In this document: piece after piece, positions 29,568 through 41,240 of the stretch | Layout: each line of letters begins with the position of its first letter | How positions within the stretch are numbered: the stretch's first letter is position 1 | Origin: Carposina sasakii | Lineage: Eukaryota > Arthropoda > Insecta > Lepidoptera > Carposinidae | NCBI GenBank assembly: GCA_014607495.2 | Contig: CP053155.1 | Location: forward strand, 12,090,001 to 12,154,000 | Length of the DNA: 64,000 nucleotides | Direction: 5' to 3' | Made by a program: the position numbers and the translations under genes | The notes under the pieces: model-generated | The model's input: only the letters and a program-made list of their open reading frames with translations | What the model was told of the DNA's origin: nothing | The model's database searches: none

Positions 29568-29999
29568 TTTTTTTTTTGTTTAGTTTATCCCGAAGGAAAG
29601 GCAAGGGGAACTAAGCCCATACAGCCATTGTCTTTAGTCAATAATTTCTGAATTTATGATTAATAATAATGATGATGATGAATGGAAACGTCCGGAGAAT
29701 CCTCAAAAACAAGTGCAAAATTAGTAAAAATTAAAAATAATTGCAGAAACAACTTACATGTACCCATGAAGAGATCGTATTCCGACTAAAGTTTTACCTG
29801 GCTTACCTGCATATAAAACCATGCATACGCACTAGATTCACATCATAAGCTAACAAAATATATCTTATCCACCAGAAAACATCACTTTACGGACACATGC
29901 AAGCCATCTACAAATTAATTTTTATTTTCACAAGAAAATTACATCCGCACCCGCTTTTCCCGCCGAATCCCCTTCGGGATAAACTAAACAAAAAAAAAA
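29568..29999. repeat. unit bounded by perfect 29-bp inverted repeats
   Basis: A T10-GTTTAGTTTATCCCGAAGG sequence at 29568-29596 is exactly inverted at 29971-29999 (CCTTCGGGATAAACTAAAC-A10). A third partial copy, CCTTCGGGATA, lies directly left at about 29557-29567. This unit forms the right half of the fold-back and could be a separate nested element. Confidence 0.65.
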
Positions 30000-30127
30000 C
30001 ATTTCAAACGTCAAACTCATGTGTTTTTTGACTTTGACAGTTCATCAAAGCACGCACGACGCAACAACACGCGGTTTTGCTTTTTATTTAGGAAATCTAA
30101 TAATTATTTCGTGATTCTTTTAATAAC

Positions 30128-33100
30128 ATGGGCAAGAAAAATAAAGAATCCTTAGGTCGAGCACTTATGAAAGATCGATTTTCCAAGAACAGACATCGCA
30201 AACATGTGGAAGACAACACAATGGTGGGTCCATCTATTTGTTTTATATTAATTTTCTGTTTTATATTAATTTTCTGTTTTATATTAATTTTATAGCTTCA
30301 CGCTGTAATAATATAATGCCCTAGATATAAATAATATAGTGCAGAAATAATAAGTTATTCAGTATCATTGAAATATAGGTACTTCCCAAGATTACAAACT
30401 TGGGTTTAAGGTTTAATCAACATAAATCAACCAAGAACATTTCAACAGTTACCCTTATTTGAATGTTTGATTTCCAGCTTCATACGACTGAGGTGAACGA
30501 TGGGTTTGACTGGGGCCGCTTGAATTTGCAATCTGTAACAGCAGAGTCATCACTGCAAGAGTTTCTTTCTACTGCAGAACTGGCACAGAGGGAGTTTACT
30601 GCTGAAAAGCTCAATGTGAGATATGTAAAGTCAGTCCCGAGCGAAGTGGATATTGTTACTTCTCAACCTAATTTTGATGAGCCTTTGACTGTGCCTAGAA
30701 GGTATGACAACTTATATAATTCTACATGTACCCTATATTTGGCACTTAAAAGAAGCATAATTACAGCATACAAACAATTGTATGTTTACATTTTTGTACT
30801 TTTACAATGTTTACATTTTTGCTGATGATATTGTTCACAATTTTTGGGACATCAAACATAACTTGTTGGTTTTAACTTACTATTCCATATACCAGCTGAA
30901 AACCAGTGCTGCAGGCCATCTGTTTTGGTCTGCAGCTGTATGCTGAGCTGGGTCCATTTCAGCATAATTATGTTTTTCTGTTTGGCTGTATTGTGGAACA
31001 TTTTTTAATGCTGAATAAATAATTTCTTTCTTTCTTTCTTATATAGGTTTCTAATATAAGTATGTTAAAAAAATCTATTCCATGTTCTTAATAAATAATT
31101 TTTAGACCAAAATGGACACCAGGAGTGTCATCCGAAGAGCAGATAGTAAAAGAAAGAGATGCCTTCCTAGAGTGGAGGAGACACTTGAATGAGTTGCAGG
31201 CAAAGTTAGGGGCTGCAGTTACACCATATGAGAGAAATATAGAACTATGGAAACAGCTCTGGAGAACATTAGAGAAATCTGATATAGTCCTTATTTTGTT
31301 GGATGCCAGAAATCCATTGTTGTTCAGGTATGTTGTACAGTAATTTAATAACATAAAAACCATGTGTTGTTTATTTTTGTGACAAAATGGCTGTAAGGAG
31401 AAACATATCTATGAATTAATTAATTTTCATTTTTGATAATGTATTTTTGTTTTACATACTTATGATAATAATGTTATATAATTATGTATCTATTTATCTA
31501 CCTTCATATATTATATTCTTAGTGTGAAATTAACCCATAAACCTAGTCATTAGTCAATGAACAAGTATATTTTTATATCCAAGGAATATTGTGTAATAAG
31601 AGTGTACATTTAAAAAAAATGTTTATTACAGGTGTTCAGATTTGGAAAAGTATGCTAGTGAACAGAAATGCAAGTGTATCTTATTACTGAATAAAGCAGA
31701 TTTAATAAGTGAATATGAAAGAAAGTGTTGGGCAGAATATTTCAGTAAAGAGGTAAGTAGCATTTTGTCAGAGAGTAAGTATATTCTTTGGTAGTATTCT
31801 TGAATCTTAATTTGGATTTTGCATCTGAAAATTAATTGATAATTTTTCTAAGATTTCAAAGCTTTGACTGACTTATATTTTTTATATGAAATCACAGTGT
31901 AATAATCTTGTTTTTAGAAAGTGCCTATTATGTTTTTCTCTGCTGCAAAAAGTGCAAAAGAAAAGAAACTATCAGAAACCAGTGATGAAAAAGAAGCAGA
32001 CTCTGGAAATGACTCTGACACTGAATCAGCCAGTTCACAGAACGATGATGATTCTGCTGATGATGCAGGTGATGAAGAAGGTGATGTCAGTAGCACAGAT
32101 GCTGATATAGAAAGATTCAAAAGTCAATTGGGGGTCTTAGATGCAGCAGTCTCAAATACAGGAGAGAAATTAGATAGGATCCAAGAAGCTATAGACAAAT
32201 TAATGGAAAATTTGAGGCTAGGCAAACCTATAGATGAAGATATTGGAAATAATAAAGTAAATTCAGAATCTGCAGTTGATAATGACGAAAATATGGCTAG
32301 TGATACACAAGTGCATAATAGTTATGAAATCTATGATAGAAATAAACTATTAGATGTGTTGAAAGAACAAAAGTTGCCAGCATTGAAAAATTCTCCAAGA
32401 TTGACTGTTGGTATGATTGGGTATCCTAATGTAGGAAAGTCTAGTACAGTTAATGTTTTGATGCAGACCAAAAAGGTAAGGAATTAAGGGATATTTTCAC
32501 ATAATAGTCTCAATATTTATTGAAGTCCTTCCACCACTGATAAATAATGTCTGTAGTTTATTAATTTTTTTTATGTTATTTTTTATTGAAACATGTGGCT
32601 TGTAACTTATATTTGTACCATATTTTGTGCAAATAAATAATCATTTTCATAATTTCTGCAATCTGCCATGGTATGTATGTAGCAACTGGTTCGGGGGATT
32701 TAGCATTTAACGGAATTGAAAGGAGACTCCACCATACTTTGAGCTAGTTATAGGCAAATTTGTGCTTATGCAGGGCTTTACTTGTATACAGGGATTCGAA
32801 ATTATCAAGATAAAAGTTAAATGACAAATCAGCTAATTATCCCATGAAGGGTACATACTCTATACATCAAATGAAGTAAGTTTATGCCAAAAAAAATGCT
32901 GGGAAAAATGTAATTTTTTTTGAAAAAAAAAAAATGTATTACTTGATCGGGCGAAATTTATAGTTTCCAGTGTTTATGCTAGTTTTTTCATAAACAGATA
33001 TTAATTATTTCTCGTAAAAAAATCTTGTTACGCGCGTCTTTGTGCATTTATGCAGAAAAACGCAGTCTATTTACTCAACTTTGGACCCTAATATCTTGGG

Positions 33101-36100
33101 AACCAGACACTTCCTAGTATGTATGCTTCCATGGAGAAAAATGATCGTGATGATGAGGAAATTCCGTAGTTTTCGGGAACGTTGACGACCAAAAATTACC
33201 CTGTATAAGGTCTATCCAAAATGAGTGATTATCTTTTGACACGAGAAACCTCTGTTAGTTGGCGGTGGCAGTCGTGCCTGTGAGATCGCGAAGCACTCGG
33301 CCTGGAAGACCGTGTTGTAGCATCCCAAAGGTGGCGACTCTGACCTGCATGTCCTCGGAGAATACTCCTGACCCCGTTCCAGAGTCTGTTTTGTACCCGT
33401 CCGTGAATATCCTAAGTTCATGCCTTCGTAGTCGTCATTCTCATGCAATACATACATAATATCAGCAGAGCATCAAGGGCCGATACAACCACATGGTGCC
33501 ACTTCTGACCAATTTTGAGGGTATCTATTGGGGATCTACAAGTTTGGTTAGTAGTGACAGGTGGTCAGCCCATCGCCTACAAAACACCAAAACCCTTTTG
33601 TCCCTCATTAGATAATCACTAATTTTAGATAGACCTTCGTATGTAGGTAATGTAGATATCATGAGATCTGCTATTCTTACCCCCTAGAAAAAACCCCCCT
33701 TGGCTACCACTATAGTGTATATTTATAATACAACTTTCCTAACTTTTCCCAGGTCAGTGTTAGTTCAATGCCAGGTCACACTCGACACATCCAGTCACTA
33801 ATTCTGGATGAAGACATAGAGCTGTTAGACTGCCCGGGACTGGTGTTGCCAGCTTATGCTGTTGCTCCTGACTTGCTTTTGACAGCTGTGCTGCCAATTG
33901 ATCAGGTAATAATGGTAGATATTTGATTAACTGCATAAATACTACTAAAGTGTTTTATATTAAACTACAATGGGGGAATGACTTAAATTATTGAGTGGCG
34001 ATATAATCATTTTCTATGCACAATTGTCTTGCAAATATGAGTATTTTCAGTTATGAGTTATTCCGAGGGTCAGTGGAGGGTGTAGAGTGAAAACTTCCGA
34101 ATTGTAACGGCATTTACTTTTATATTTGTTTTTACAAACTTTTATATTAATTAGTACCGATCGGTCCCAGATGCGAGCTCACGACGCGGCCATGTCGCGC
34201 CTGTGCGAGTTGGTCAGTAAGCAGACGTTCGCACGTCAGTACGGACTGTTGTTGCCGACAGATGGCGGCACTGAGCCCGATTACAAGCAGATACTTACTG
34301 CGCATGCTTGTGAGTATTTTACAGACAATGAGGGATTTTCTGAGAAGTTAAAATGACTGTCAAGAATAGATGGCGTTACCTACATCTCCCTGCTAGCTCC
34401 TCCCCACTTTACGTCCACTGTACGTGACCATATACTCGTATAATTTGAAATAAATTAAATCCGAGATTCTTAGTATTCTTTATTGTACACATAAATTTTT
34501 ATCATAGACAGTAAGTTGTAAAAGAAATAGTACAAAGGCGAGCTTATCTCTAAAAGAGATTTCTTCCAGCAAACCATTAAGTACAAAGGAAAATTCTTTC
34601 TTTATGATCTTTAGTATAGAAATTGGCCGTAAGTGTGGAAGCGTAGCAAGCCAATGGCCCAGGGGGGATATGGAGAATAAGAAATGTATAAAGAAATGCA
34701 CACGGAGTTTGATTAGGTACCTAGGCGACTTTTTGCTTTTCGAAAACAAAGGTCATGGTTTCACGCGGTTGAGAGTATTATTTTCTATTACAGTCCAGTC
34801 TGAAAATATATGTCGAAGGCATATTGACACGCCATATTATAAAACGGCTATGCATTTTGAATTTGAATAGTATGGATATTGTAAGAAGGTAATTTAGCTT
34901 CTTAACAACTTCTTTGAACATTATCTGTTCAATTTATTAGGTTAGGTTAGAAGTCAATTAATTCATTCCTTCTATCTACGCAGACACTCATTATTTATAT
35001 TTATTTACCTTGCATTACTAATCTAATCCACCGTCAGTCAACCGCGGCTTCATGACGGCATCCGGTCAGCCCGACCAGTCCCGTTCAGCGCGCTTGCTGC
35101 TGAAAGCTGCGGCGGCGGGAACCTTACCGTGGGCGGTGCTGCCTCCCGGGTGTACACGGGAGGCGGTGGCACATGCCGCCGTTAGCGAGGGGAGGAAACC
35201 TACGCCCCGGGAGACGAGGGCGGTCGAGGTAAGTTAGGGGCACAGAGGGACGTGATATCAAAGGCAGGAATATTCTTTATTCGTTCTTTTTTTTATTTTT
35301 TTCCGATCTATCACCCCATGGGGACTAAGAGGGCGATGGATCGGAAAAAGTCGAGAAAAATGTTGTATCCGTCCCACTATTAGTATGAAAAGTGGGATAA
35401 ACCCAAAAAACTTTTCCGATTTTTTTCCGCTCTGTCACCCTGGGGGGTCCAACATAGGGTGACAGATCGGAATATTCCCAGAGGCGATATGCCATTATTT
35501 ACCTAGTAAAAACTTAAACAGTGTGTCGAAAATGGCAGGTTAGTTAGAACATACTAGTAATTTGTTGCTTCAATATTTTCAAATTGTGCGTAATCTGGGT
35601 TCTTGGGCAATGTGTAACATCGTTTAGCATCGACGTTCGTTGTCGCAACACTCCCGCCAATAGCTATTGGAATCACGTGACTTGAAGAACGCTTGAAAAC
35701 AAAGGCTCCTATTGTTGGCAAACGTGTTGGTGACGTATCTCTATCGACTTGAACGAGAAATTATGTTTCTTTGTCCAAAGGGTTCACCACATCAGTGGGA
35801 TAAGCATGAACCTCTGGATAGTCCGAAACGCTATCGTCAAAGTGTCAAATCTAATAGATTTTGCTTGCGAGTCGATAGCGTTACGCCGCGTAAAAAGGTT
35901 GCTTACCTCACTGTCAGCACACTTTCGCCCCTTTCCATCGTCCTGTCCTTTCGCTTAGAGTTTTCCACATGCAATGGCAGCGGGGCTGTCTTTCTCGCTC
36001 TAGCAAACGATGATTCAAAACTATAGATAAGGATAGAGCGATGGAAAAAAGGAGAAAGCGTGACAGGTGTGGTCCAACCCTAATGTCACTGTTTACAACT

Positions 36101-39100
36101 GCCTAGATTTGTGTGTTTAGTAGATTGCGAGGTGGTCGTAAAGTTTTAACTACTATAAATGCTAGATCTAAATTAGATCTCAGGAGACACATAATTATAA
36201 ACAAACTAGTCGAAACTATTGCACTGGCGGGACGGTAATAAAGTGGATGCAACAGACAATAAAATTGTATATAAATGAGACTTTAGTCTCATGCTTCGCT
36301 TATACAACCTTTTTTTTGGCAGGGATGGCTGAACAAATCGTCGGAGATCGACAAGACATTCTTCGCAATGAACAAAACCGCAGCTCATGTTAAAGGAAAG
36401 CCTATAATGGGGTGAGTATGTATGTACTTATATTGGTAATACTTAACAGTAACACAATAAATATATTTATTATGTAATTAATGTATTTAATTAACAGTAA
36501 GTAAGTTTCATAGTCTGAAACCAATATTCCATTATTCGGTTCTACCACCACTGGGGGCAGATAGAACTTTTTAGTACCATCTGCCTCCATGAGACTATTT
36601 ACTAGGATGGATGGAATTATATCCAAAAGATGGCGCTGTGATCGGGTTATCGGCGAGCAAGCGCTGATGGGCCACTAGTGAGAAATATCCGATTTTTCCA
36701 ACAATCTGAAGGATACTTGATGCTAAAACTTGTTCAAGATAGAGACAGTATTAACTTTTCAGATAGGATAATCTCACTATAGAGAAATCGACAGAATCGA
36801 TAGAATCGGAATTTGACAATCTAACTTTAATATTTTTTTTTACCGCACTATGTCTTGTTTAACCCTGACATTGACAGAATCGTCGATAGTCGACGGAGCC
36901 ATTTATATTTTTAAAAGTTGAAGTTGAAACGTATTCCTTACGTTAATAATAATTGACGTGAAGCAGGTCAGTCGGAGGAATAACACGCAGGTTGAGTGCC
37001 ACAGAATAATCATTTATTGCAATAAACCTATTGTTTATATACTGTCGTATTGACTGGGGTTTTGCGCTAATCTATACTTATCGCAAAATAAAAGGCCCGT
37101 TTTGACAGTTTCACACGCCCATAAATATTTCTAGTTTTTACTGATCGAAATGTTCCCAATGTAATTACATTTTTCATTGATGGGTACCGCCCACTCGGTT
37201 TAGTGCTGTGCATACGATTTTTTCATATTGTCCACAGAATATTAATAATCGGTTAAGGAAAAATAAATCGATCAAGATATTTATATAGAAAACTAGCTAA
37301 TAGGATAAACAGTAGCCTAAATGTTATTTCAGACTATAATAAACCCTTTCTCTGATCTAGATTTCAGCCTGATCCGTCAATCTGTTACTGCGTGAAAGAG
37401 TAACAAAAATTCATCCATCCATACAAACTTTTTATTACGATGATCGATATAACTTTGGCCTAAAATAATATATTTTCAAATCAGAGCTTTAATCCAATGC
37501 ACTTTATAATACATATTCATGCCGACAAAATATTCATGCAAACTTGAATCGATTTATCGTGAGTATCGAGTATTAAGTCGTATGGTTACATCACTAGTTA
37601 GGTTGCGAAGACAAATGTCAAAACGGGTCTTTTATTTTGCTATGAGTTTAAGTTTAGGCAGGGATTTAGTATCTCCTCTTGGTTTAGGTATATCTTGATT
37701 ATTATGATTTATATAATTGTCAATACGACAGAAATAGTGACCTAGTGACACCACTGTTACAAATACTTTAACAGTCGGTTAGGTTGGACGTCCCCCGGGA
37801 TTATTTACGCCTTCTTGGGATTTCTCTGGTCGCATTGATCCTGGCTTACAAGAGTTGCAGTGGCGGGAATGAGTGGTGGTCCAATCCCGGTTAAATAGAT
37901 GTTATTATCAATTAGATTGAATACAACACGAATAAACCGTGTAAATTGGCTTCCTGGAGCACGGCCAAGCGCTAATTCATAAAGTGTAACTTCTTTACGA
38001 CCGGCCATAGGGTTAATAGTGGCGAAAATTAGCTCGCACCAGAAATATAGTTATACTTAGTATGGGCATAAACTAATAAATTCTTCTAGTCTGTCAACTT
38101 GCGTCCAAATTTTTTGCGAAATCTGGGTTTTTGGGCAATGTGTAACATCGTTTGGCATCGACGTTCGTTGTCGCAACACTCCCGCCAATAGCTGTTGGAA
38201 TCGCGTGACTTGAAGAACGCGTGAAAACAAAGGCCTCCTATTGGAGCAAACTATTGTTGGTGACGTATCTCTATCGACTTGAACGAGAAATTATGTTGCT
38301 TTGTCCAAAGGGTTCACCACATCAGTAGGATAAGTATGAACCTCTGGATAGTCCGAAACGCTATCGTCAAAGTGTCAAATCTAATAGATTTTGCTTGCAA
38401 TTCGATAGCGTTACGCCGCGTAAAAAGGTTGCTTACCTCACTGTCAGCACACTTTCGACCCTTTCCATCGTCCTGTCCTTTCGCTTAGAGTTTTCCACAT
38501 GCAATGGCAGCGGGGCTGTCTTTCTCGCTCTAGCAAACGATGGTTCAAAACTATAGATAAGGATAGAGCGATGGAAAAAAGGAGAAAGCGTGACAGGTGT
38601 GGTCCAACCCTAATGTCACTGTTTACAACTGCCTAGATTTGTGTGTTTAGTAGATTGCGAGCTGGTCGTAAAGTTTTAACTACTATAAATGCTAGATCTA
38701 AATTAGATCTCAGGAGACATATAATTATAAACAAACTAGTCGAAACTATTGCATTGGCGGGACGGTAATAAAGTGGGCGCTTGCCGTAATTTTCCGGCCA
38801 TTTAGCCGAGATAAAAGTAGGTTTCACTATCTGTTTGCCAAATTTCATCAAGACCTGTCTAGCTGTTTTGTCATTTAGAATTTATATCATTATCAAGTGG
38901 AATCTGTATGAAAAGTTTGAGTCATGAAAGTTTGGGGATTTTGTAGCGCCGCAAAATGTATATAGAAGACTAAGTAAATAAAGTAGAGACGCGGACTACA
39001 TAGGATTTTGTACAATGACCTGTCACCTCCCGCCTCTCTCACTTGCACATATTGCCATCACGCTCGCTATTATTCCCATTTGTAAATTAGATACAGTAAG

Positions 39101-39463
39101 AAGCAAAAGTTTCAAAGTGACATTCGGATCGCTGCTTAGCTTCTCCCTTGTTCATTTTGACACAAAATTTGTGCAGTTTTCAATGGTATAGAATGGCTAG
39201 CTAATGTGGCACAGGAGCGCGGTTAAACTAATAACAAATGCGGGAGCTTCAATAACTGCGTATATACCAAACGATGGTGCAAAAAAATATTTAAATACTT
39301 ACTTAGTTTAAGTGGCTCTAAATATGTAGTTTTTTGTTACAGGGTACCTACTGGAGCACAACCCAACCAAGTCGGTAAGCCGTGGAAACTAGAGAAGAAA
39401 CACGCAAACAAGAACAAGAGAGAGAAACTAAGACGCGTGTACGCACATTTAGACGAACACTAG
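30128..39463 (+). CDS. LSG1: large 60S subunit GTPase 1 (LSG1)
   Basis: Ten exons: 30128-30223, 30478-30701, 31106-31327, 31632-31752, 31918-32475, 33753-33905, 34171-34309, 35038-35228, 36323-36411 and 39343-39463. All introns are GT-AG and the frame closes at TAG, giving 637 aa (human 658). LSG1 is the cytoplasmic, circularly permuted GTPase that releases the export adaptor NMD3 from 60S subunits; the fly orthologue is nucleostemin 3. The N-terminal LGRALMKDR and TEVNDGFDWGRLNLQSVT blocks, EFTAEKLN and FLEWRRHL are family-specific. The permuted G motifs appear in the expected order: G4 NKAD (201-204), an acidic Ser/Asp-rich insert (about 235-330), G1 GYPNVGKSS (about 389-396), MPGHTRHIQ (switch I), and G3 DCPGL (433-437). 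The C-terminus has RGFMTASGQPDQSRSAR and a basic KNKREKLRRVYAHLD tail. AATAAA at 39747 is a plausible poly(A) signal. Introns 5, 8 and 9 carry transposons. Confidence 0.96.
32838..33203. mobile_element. CAGGGTGTTTTTT MITE, copy 3, 5'-truncated
   Basis: It lacks the left CAGGGTG end but keeps the AAGGGTAC, TTTGGACCCTAA and CAGACACTTCC blocks and the right end ACCCTG-TA. It sits in LSG1 intron 5. Confidence 0.65.
33207..33637. mobile_element. TIR-bounded unit carrying a LINE RNase H fragment
   Basis: Inverted ends AAGGTCTATCCAAAATGAGT plus GATTATC (33207-33233) and the matching inverse (33612-33637) have two mismatches. The left end abuts the previous MITE. The interior contains the RNase H remnant described next. 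It sits in LSG1 intron 5. Target duplications are not convincing. Confidence 0.6.
33290..33470 (-). pseudogene. non-LTR retrotransposon RNase H fragment, frameshifted
   Basis: In one minus frame it reads RIFTDGYKTDSGTGSGVFSE. After a frame change near 33330 another frame continues PLGCYNTVFQAECFAISQAR. Together these are the start of a LINE-type RNase H domain: the T-D-G catalytic Asp and the later Q-A-E Glu are both recognisable. It is a short, broken piece with no reverse transcriptase nearby. Confidence 0.7.
35586..36246. repeat. 660-bp repeat, copy 1 (LSG1 intron 8)
   Basis: Nearly identical by eye to 38115-38776 over its full length. It contains the AACGCTATCG/CGATAGCGTT hairpin block and CTCCCGCCAATAGCT, and ends GGCGGGACGGTAATAAAGTG. 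No coding domain was recognised, and no terminal inverted repeat is obvious. Confidence 0.8.
36412..37035. other. LSG1 intron 9, left part
   Basis: Nothing recognised apart from AT-rich sequence and two TCGACAGAATCGATAGAATC-like words near 36785-36810. Confidence 0.35.
37036..37735. repeat. fold-back repeat in LSG1 intron 9
   Basis: Outer arms share CTGTCGTATTGAC (37043-37055) with GTCAATACGACAG (37717-37729). Inner arms share CAAAATAAAAG then CCCGTTTTGACA (37084-37107) with its inverse at about 37616-37640. There is no coding, so it is probably a MITE or nested MITEs. Confidence 0.55.
38115..38776. repeat. 660-bp repeat, copy 2 (LSG1 intron 9)
   Basis: Direct orientation relative to copy 1, with only a small number of substitutions and short indels (for example near 38240). 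It lies about 2.5 kb from copy 1, with exon 9 between them. Confidence 0.8.
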
Positions 39464-40600
39464 TCACAGAAATTAATATAAAAATCATATGGATATACCT
39501 CGGAAAAACTTTGGAGCTGTTAATGACGGACAAAGAGGATTTTCAGCTACACAGAAAGGTTGATTCATCCTAATGAGTATTGACTTTGACTCTAATGTAA
39601 AAAAAAACATAATAACGTTTGTAGGAAGGTCCCTCATTTTTTGGTCCAATCCTGTCATAGACAACCCTGTATAATATACCGCCAGTGTCTCGCATATCCG
39701 TGTATTCCTCTATGTCCGTGTTTATACACTTGTTTGCTAGACTAGTAATAAAAGACTTACAACGGCGCGACGTCTTTCCATCAGGCGAGAAGTGAAAAGA
39801 TGTGATAGGAAAAAAAGTTATTTTTTGTACTTTTAATTAGCCATGGAAATTAGGGAAATATGGAAATGTTTTTATTATGTACCTATAGTAAACGATATAA
39901 TATGTACTCTCACATGAACAATTTTAATTACCAAGACATGTTCAAAGTTTAACCTAAAGTAAATAGTTTTTTTATAATCTAATAGCATGAGGTCCAGTTT
40001 GGCAGACACAATGTGACGCCATAGAGTAATTAAACCAAACATATTTATGTATCTGTACAGTAAGACAAGCGTTTAATCGTCCAGAAAGCGAATGAATTGC
40101 CTTCGCTATTCTGGTAACTGGGCAAGGCATTCCATTGTGTATTCTTATGCTGTGGCCACACTGCCGGGATTTGTTGGTGTTTAAGGCCTATTTCAATACT
40201 ATTTATCAAAAAATCACGTTTTTTTTTTTAGTTTCTAACGATTTCATTCAGGCCATGATTCTGAGGCGATTCACAAAATAAATGATGACAAAATAAAAAT
40301 CGCAGGAAAATTCCAAAATAAATCTGCACAGAGGAATAAAAATCTGACCTAATGTAATGTGTGAAGGAATGGGTAGGTATGTACCTCCTACCTACTTGTT
40401 GTAAAAAAAAATGTAAATATTTATTGTTCCAAAAACTAAAATATATGTGGCATTTATTTCCTTGATTAAAGTTTTTTCTTCAAATTTAACTAAGTAAATA
40501 GTCTAAGGAAACTTCATGCAGATGTGCCTTTACTTACTAAAATATAAATATTTGTGGTCTTCATTAGGAAATCCTACGAATTTCAATAAAAATATTGAAA
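39464..40600. other. LSG1 3' UTR and downstream DNA
   Basis: AATAAA at 39747-39752. Beyond that no gene or repeat was recognised, only AT-rich sequence. Confidence 0.4.
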
Positions 40601-40601
40601 T

Positions 40602-40925
40602 ACTAGTGGACGCCCGCGACTCCGTCCGCGTGGACTACAGAAAAAACAAAATGTCGAAATTATCCGGGATAAAAATATTTTCCCGGGATAAAAAGTAGCC
40701 TATATGTTAAGTGGGACCTATCACAATATATTCCTGAAAACTGCATCGAAATCGGTTCAGCCGTTTCTGAGATTAGCGTGCACAAACGCACAGATAACAG
40801 ACAAAAATTTAAAAAAATCATTGTTTTGGGTACTACTGCGTTGATAAAGGTCTTCTATAATATTTTTTTTCATTTATCTTCCATGTATAGACATGTATAG
40901 ACAGCGATCCGTTACATTTTTATTA
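40602..40925 (+). repeat. GGACGCCCGCGACTCCGT repeat, reference long copy
   Basis: Starts CTAGTGGACGCCCGCGACTC and includes TTATCCGGGATAAAAATAT, GAAATCGGTTCAGCCGTTTC and TTGTTTTGGGTACTACTGCG. Colinear with 23334-23672. Non-coding dispersed family, probably a SINE or the tail of a non-LTR element. Confidence 0.65.
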
Positions 40926-41019
40926 TATTTATAGATAATGTAAAGAACAACGTAATGGCCACTTGCGCCTCCAAGAAGAAGTCTCTGTATGAAACAGTAG
41001 TTGAAAGTATAGGACTATA

Positions 41020-41240
41020 CAGGGTGTAACAGAAGAGGTCTGTTAAGCGAAGAACTATGAAAATAGCCCAATAGTATTGATAGTATAAATTCTTAAACAT
41101 CTAACTAATGATCATTCAATCATGAAAAATAAACTTGCGACGACGTCGAGACTCAAATTTTGTGGATGGCTTCTCTATAATAGGCTCTTTTCATAACGAA
41201 AAATAGACTCTTTTCAACACACCTCTTTTATTACACCCTG
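41020..41240. mobile_element. CAGGGTGTAAC MITE, diverged copy
   Basis: Left end TA-CAGGGTGTAACAGAAG, right end ATTACACCCTG followed by AATA rather than TA. More diverged than the cluster at 19.6-21.6 kb. Confidence 0.7.

Larger units (their letters stand above)
28862..29999. mobile_element. fold-back element between TGS1 and LSG1
   Basis: Two long inverted arms (about 28862-29231 and 29647-29970) share, in order, ATTCGGCGGGAAAAGC, GTAATTTTCTTGTGAAAAT, GTAAAGTGATGTTTTCTGGT and GTTTCTGCAATTATTTTT. The flanks CATTTCAAACG (28851-28861 and 30000-30010) are an exact 11-bp direct repeat, a likely target-site duplication, although CATTTCAAA is partly repeated to the left as well. A single arm occurs alone at 49921-50110, so the family is dispersed. 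There is no coding. Confidence 0.7.
28444..30127. promoter_or_regulatory. divergent promoter region of TGS1 and LSG1
   Basis: The two start codons are 1.68 kb apart on opposite strands. Most of the gap is the fold-back element (28862-29999). Without it the genes would be about 0.55 kb apart, which suggests an ancestral shared promoter (inference). Proximal segments 28444-28850 and 30011-30127 carry no recognisable core element. The LSG1 side has a short GC-rich stretch, CAAAGCACGCACGACGCAAC. Confidence 0.5.

Noticed and set aside
35805..35895. AACGCTATCG...CGATAGCGTT as an independent MITE
   Set aside because: It has inverted words but lies inside a longer 660-bp repeat in two of its copies, so its own boundaries cannot be set.
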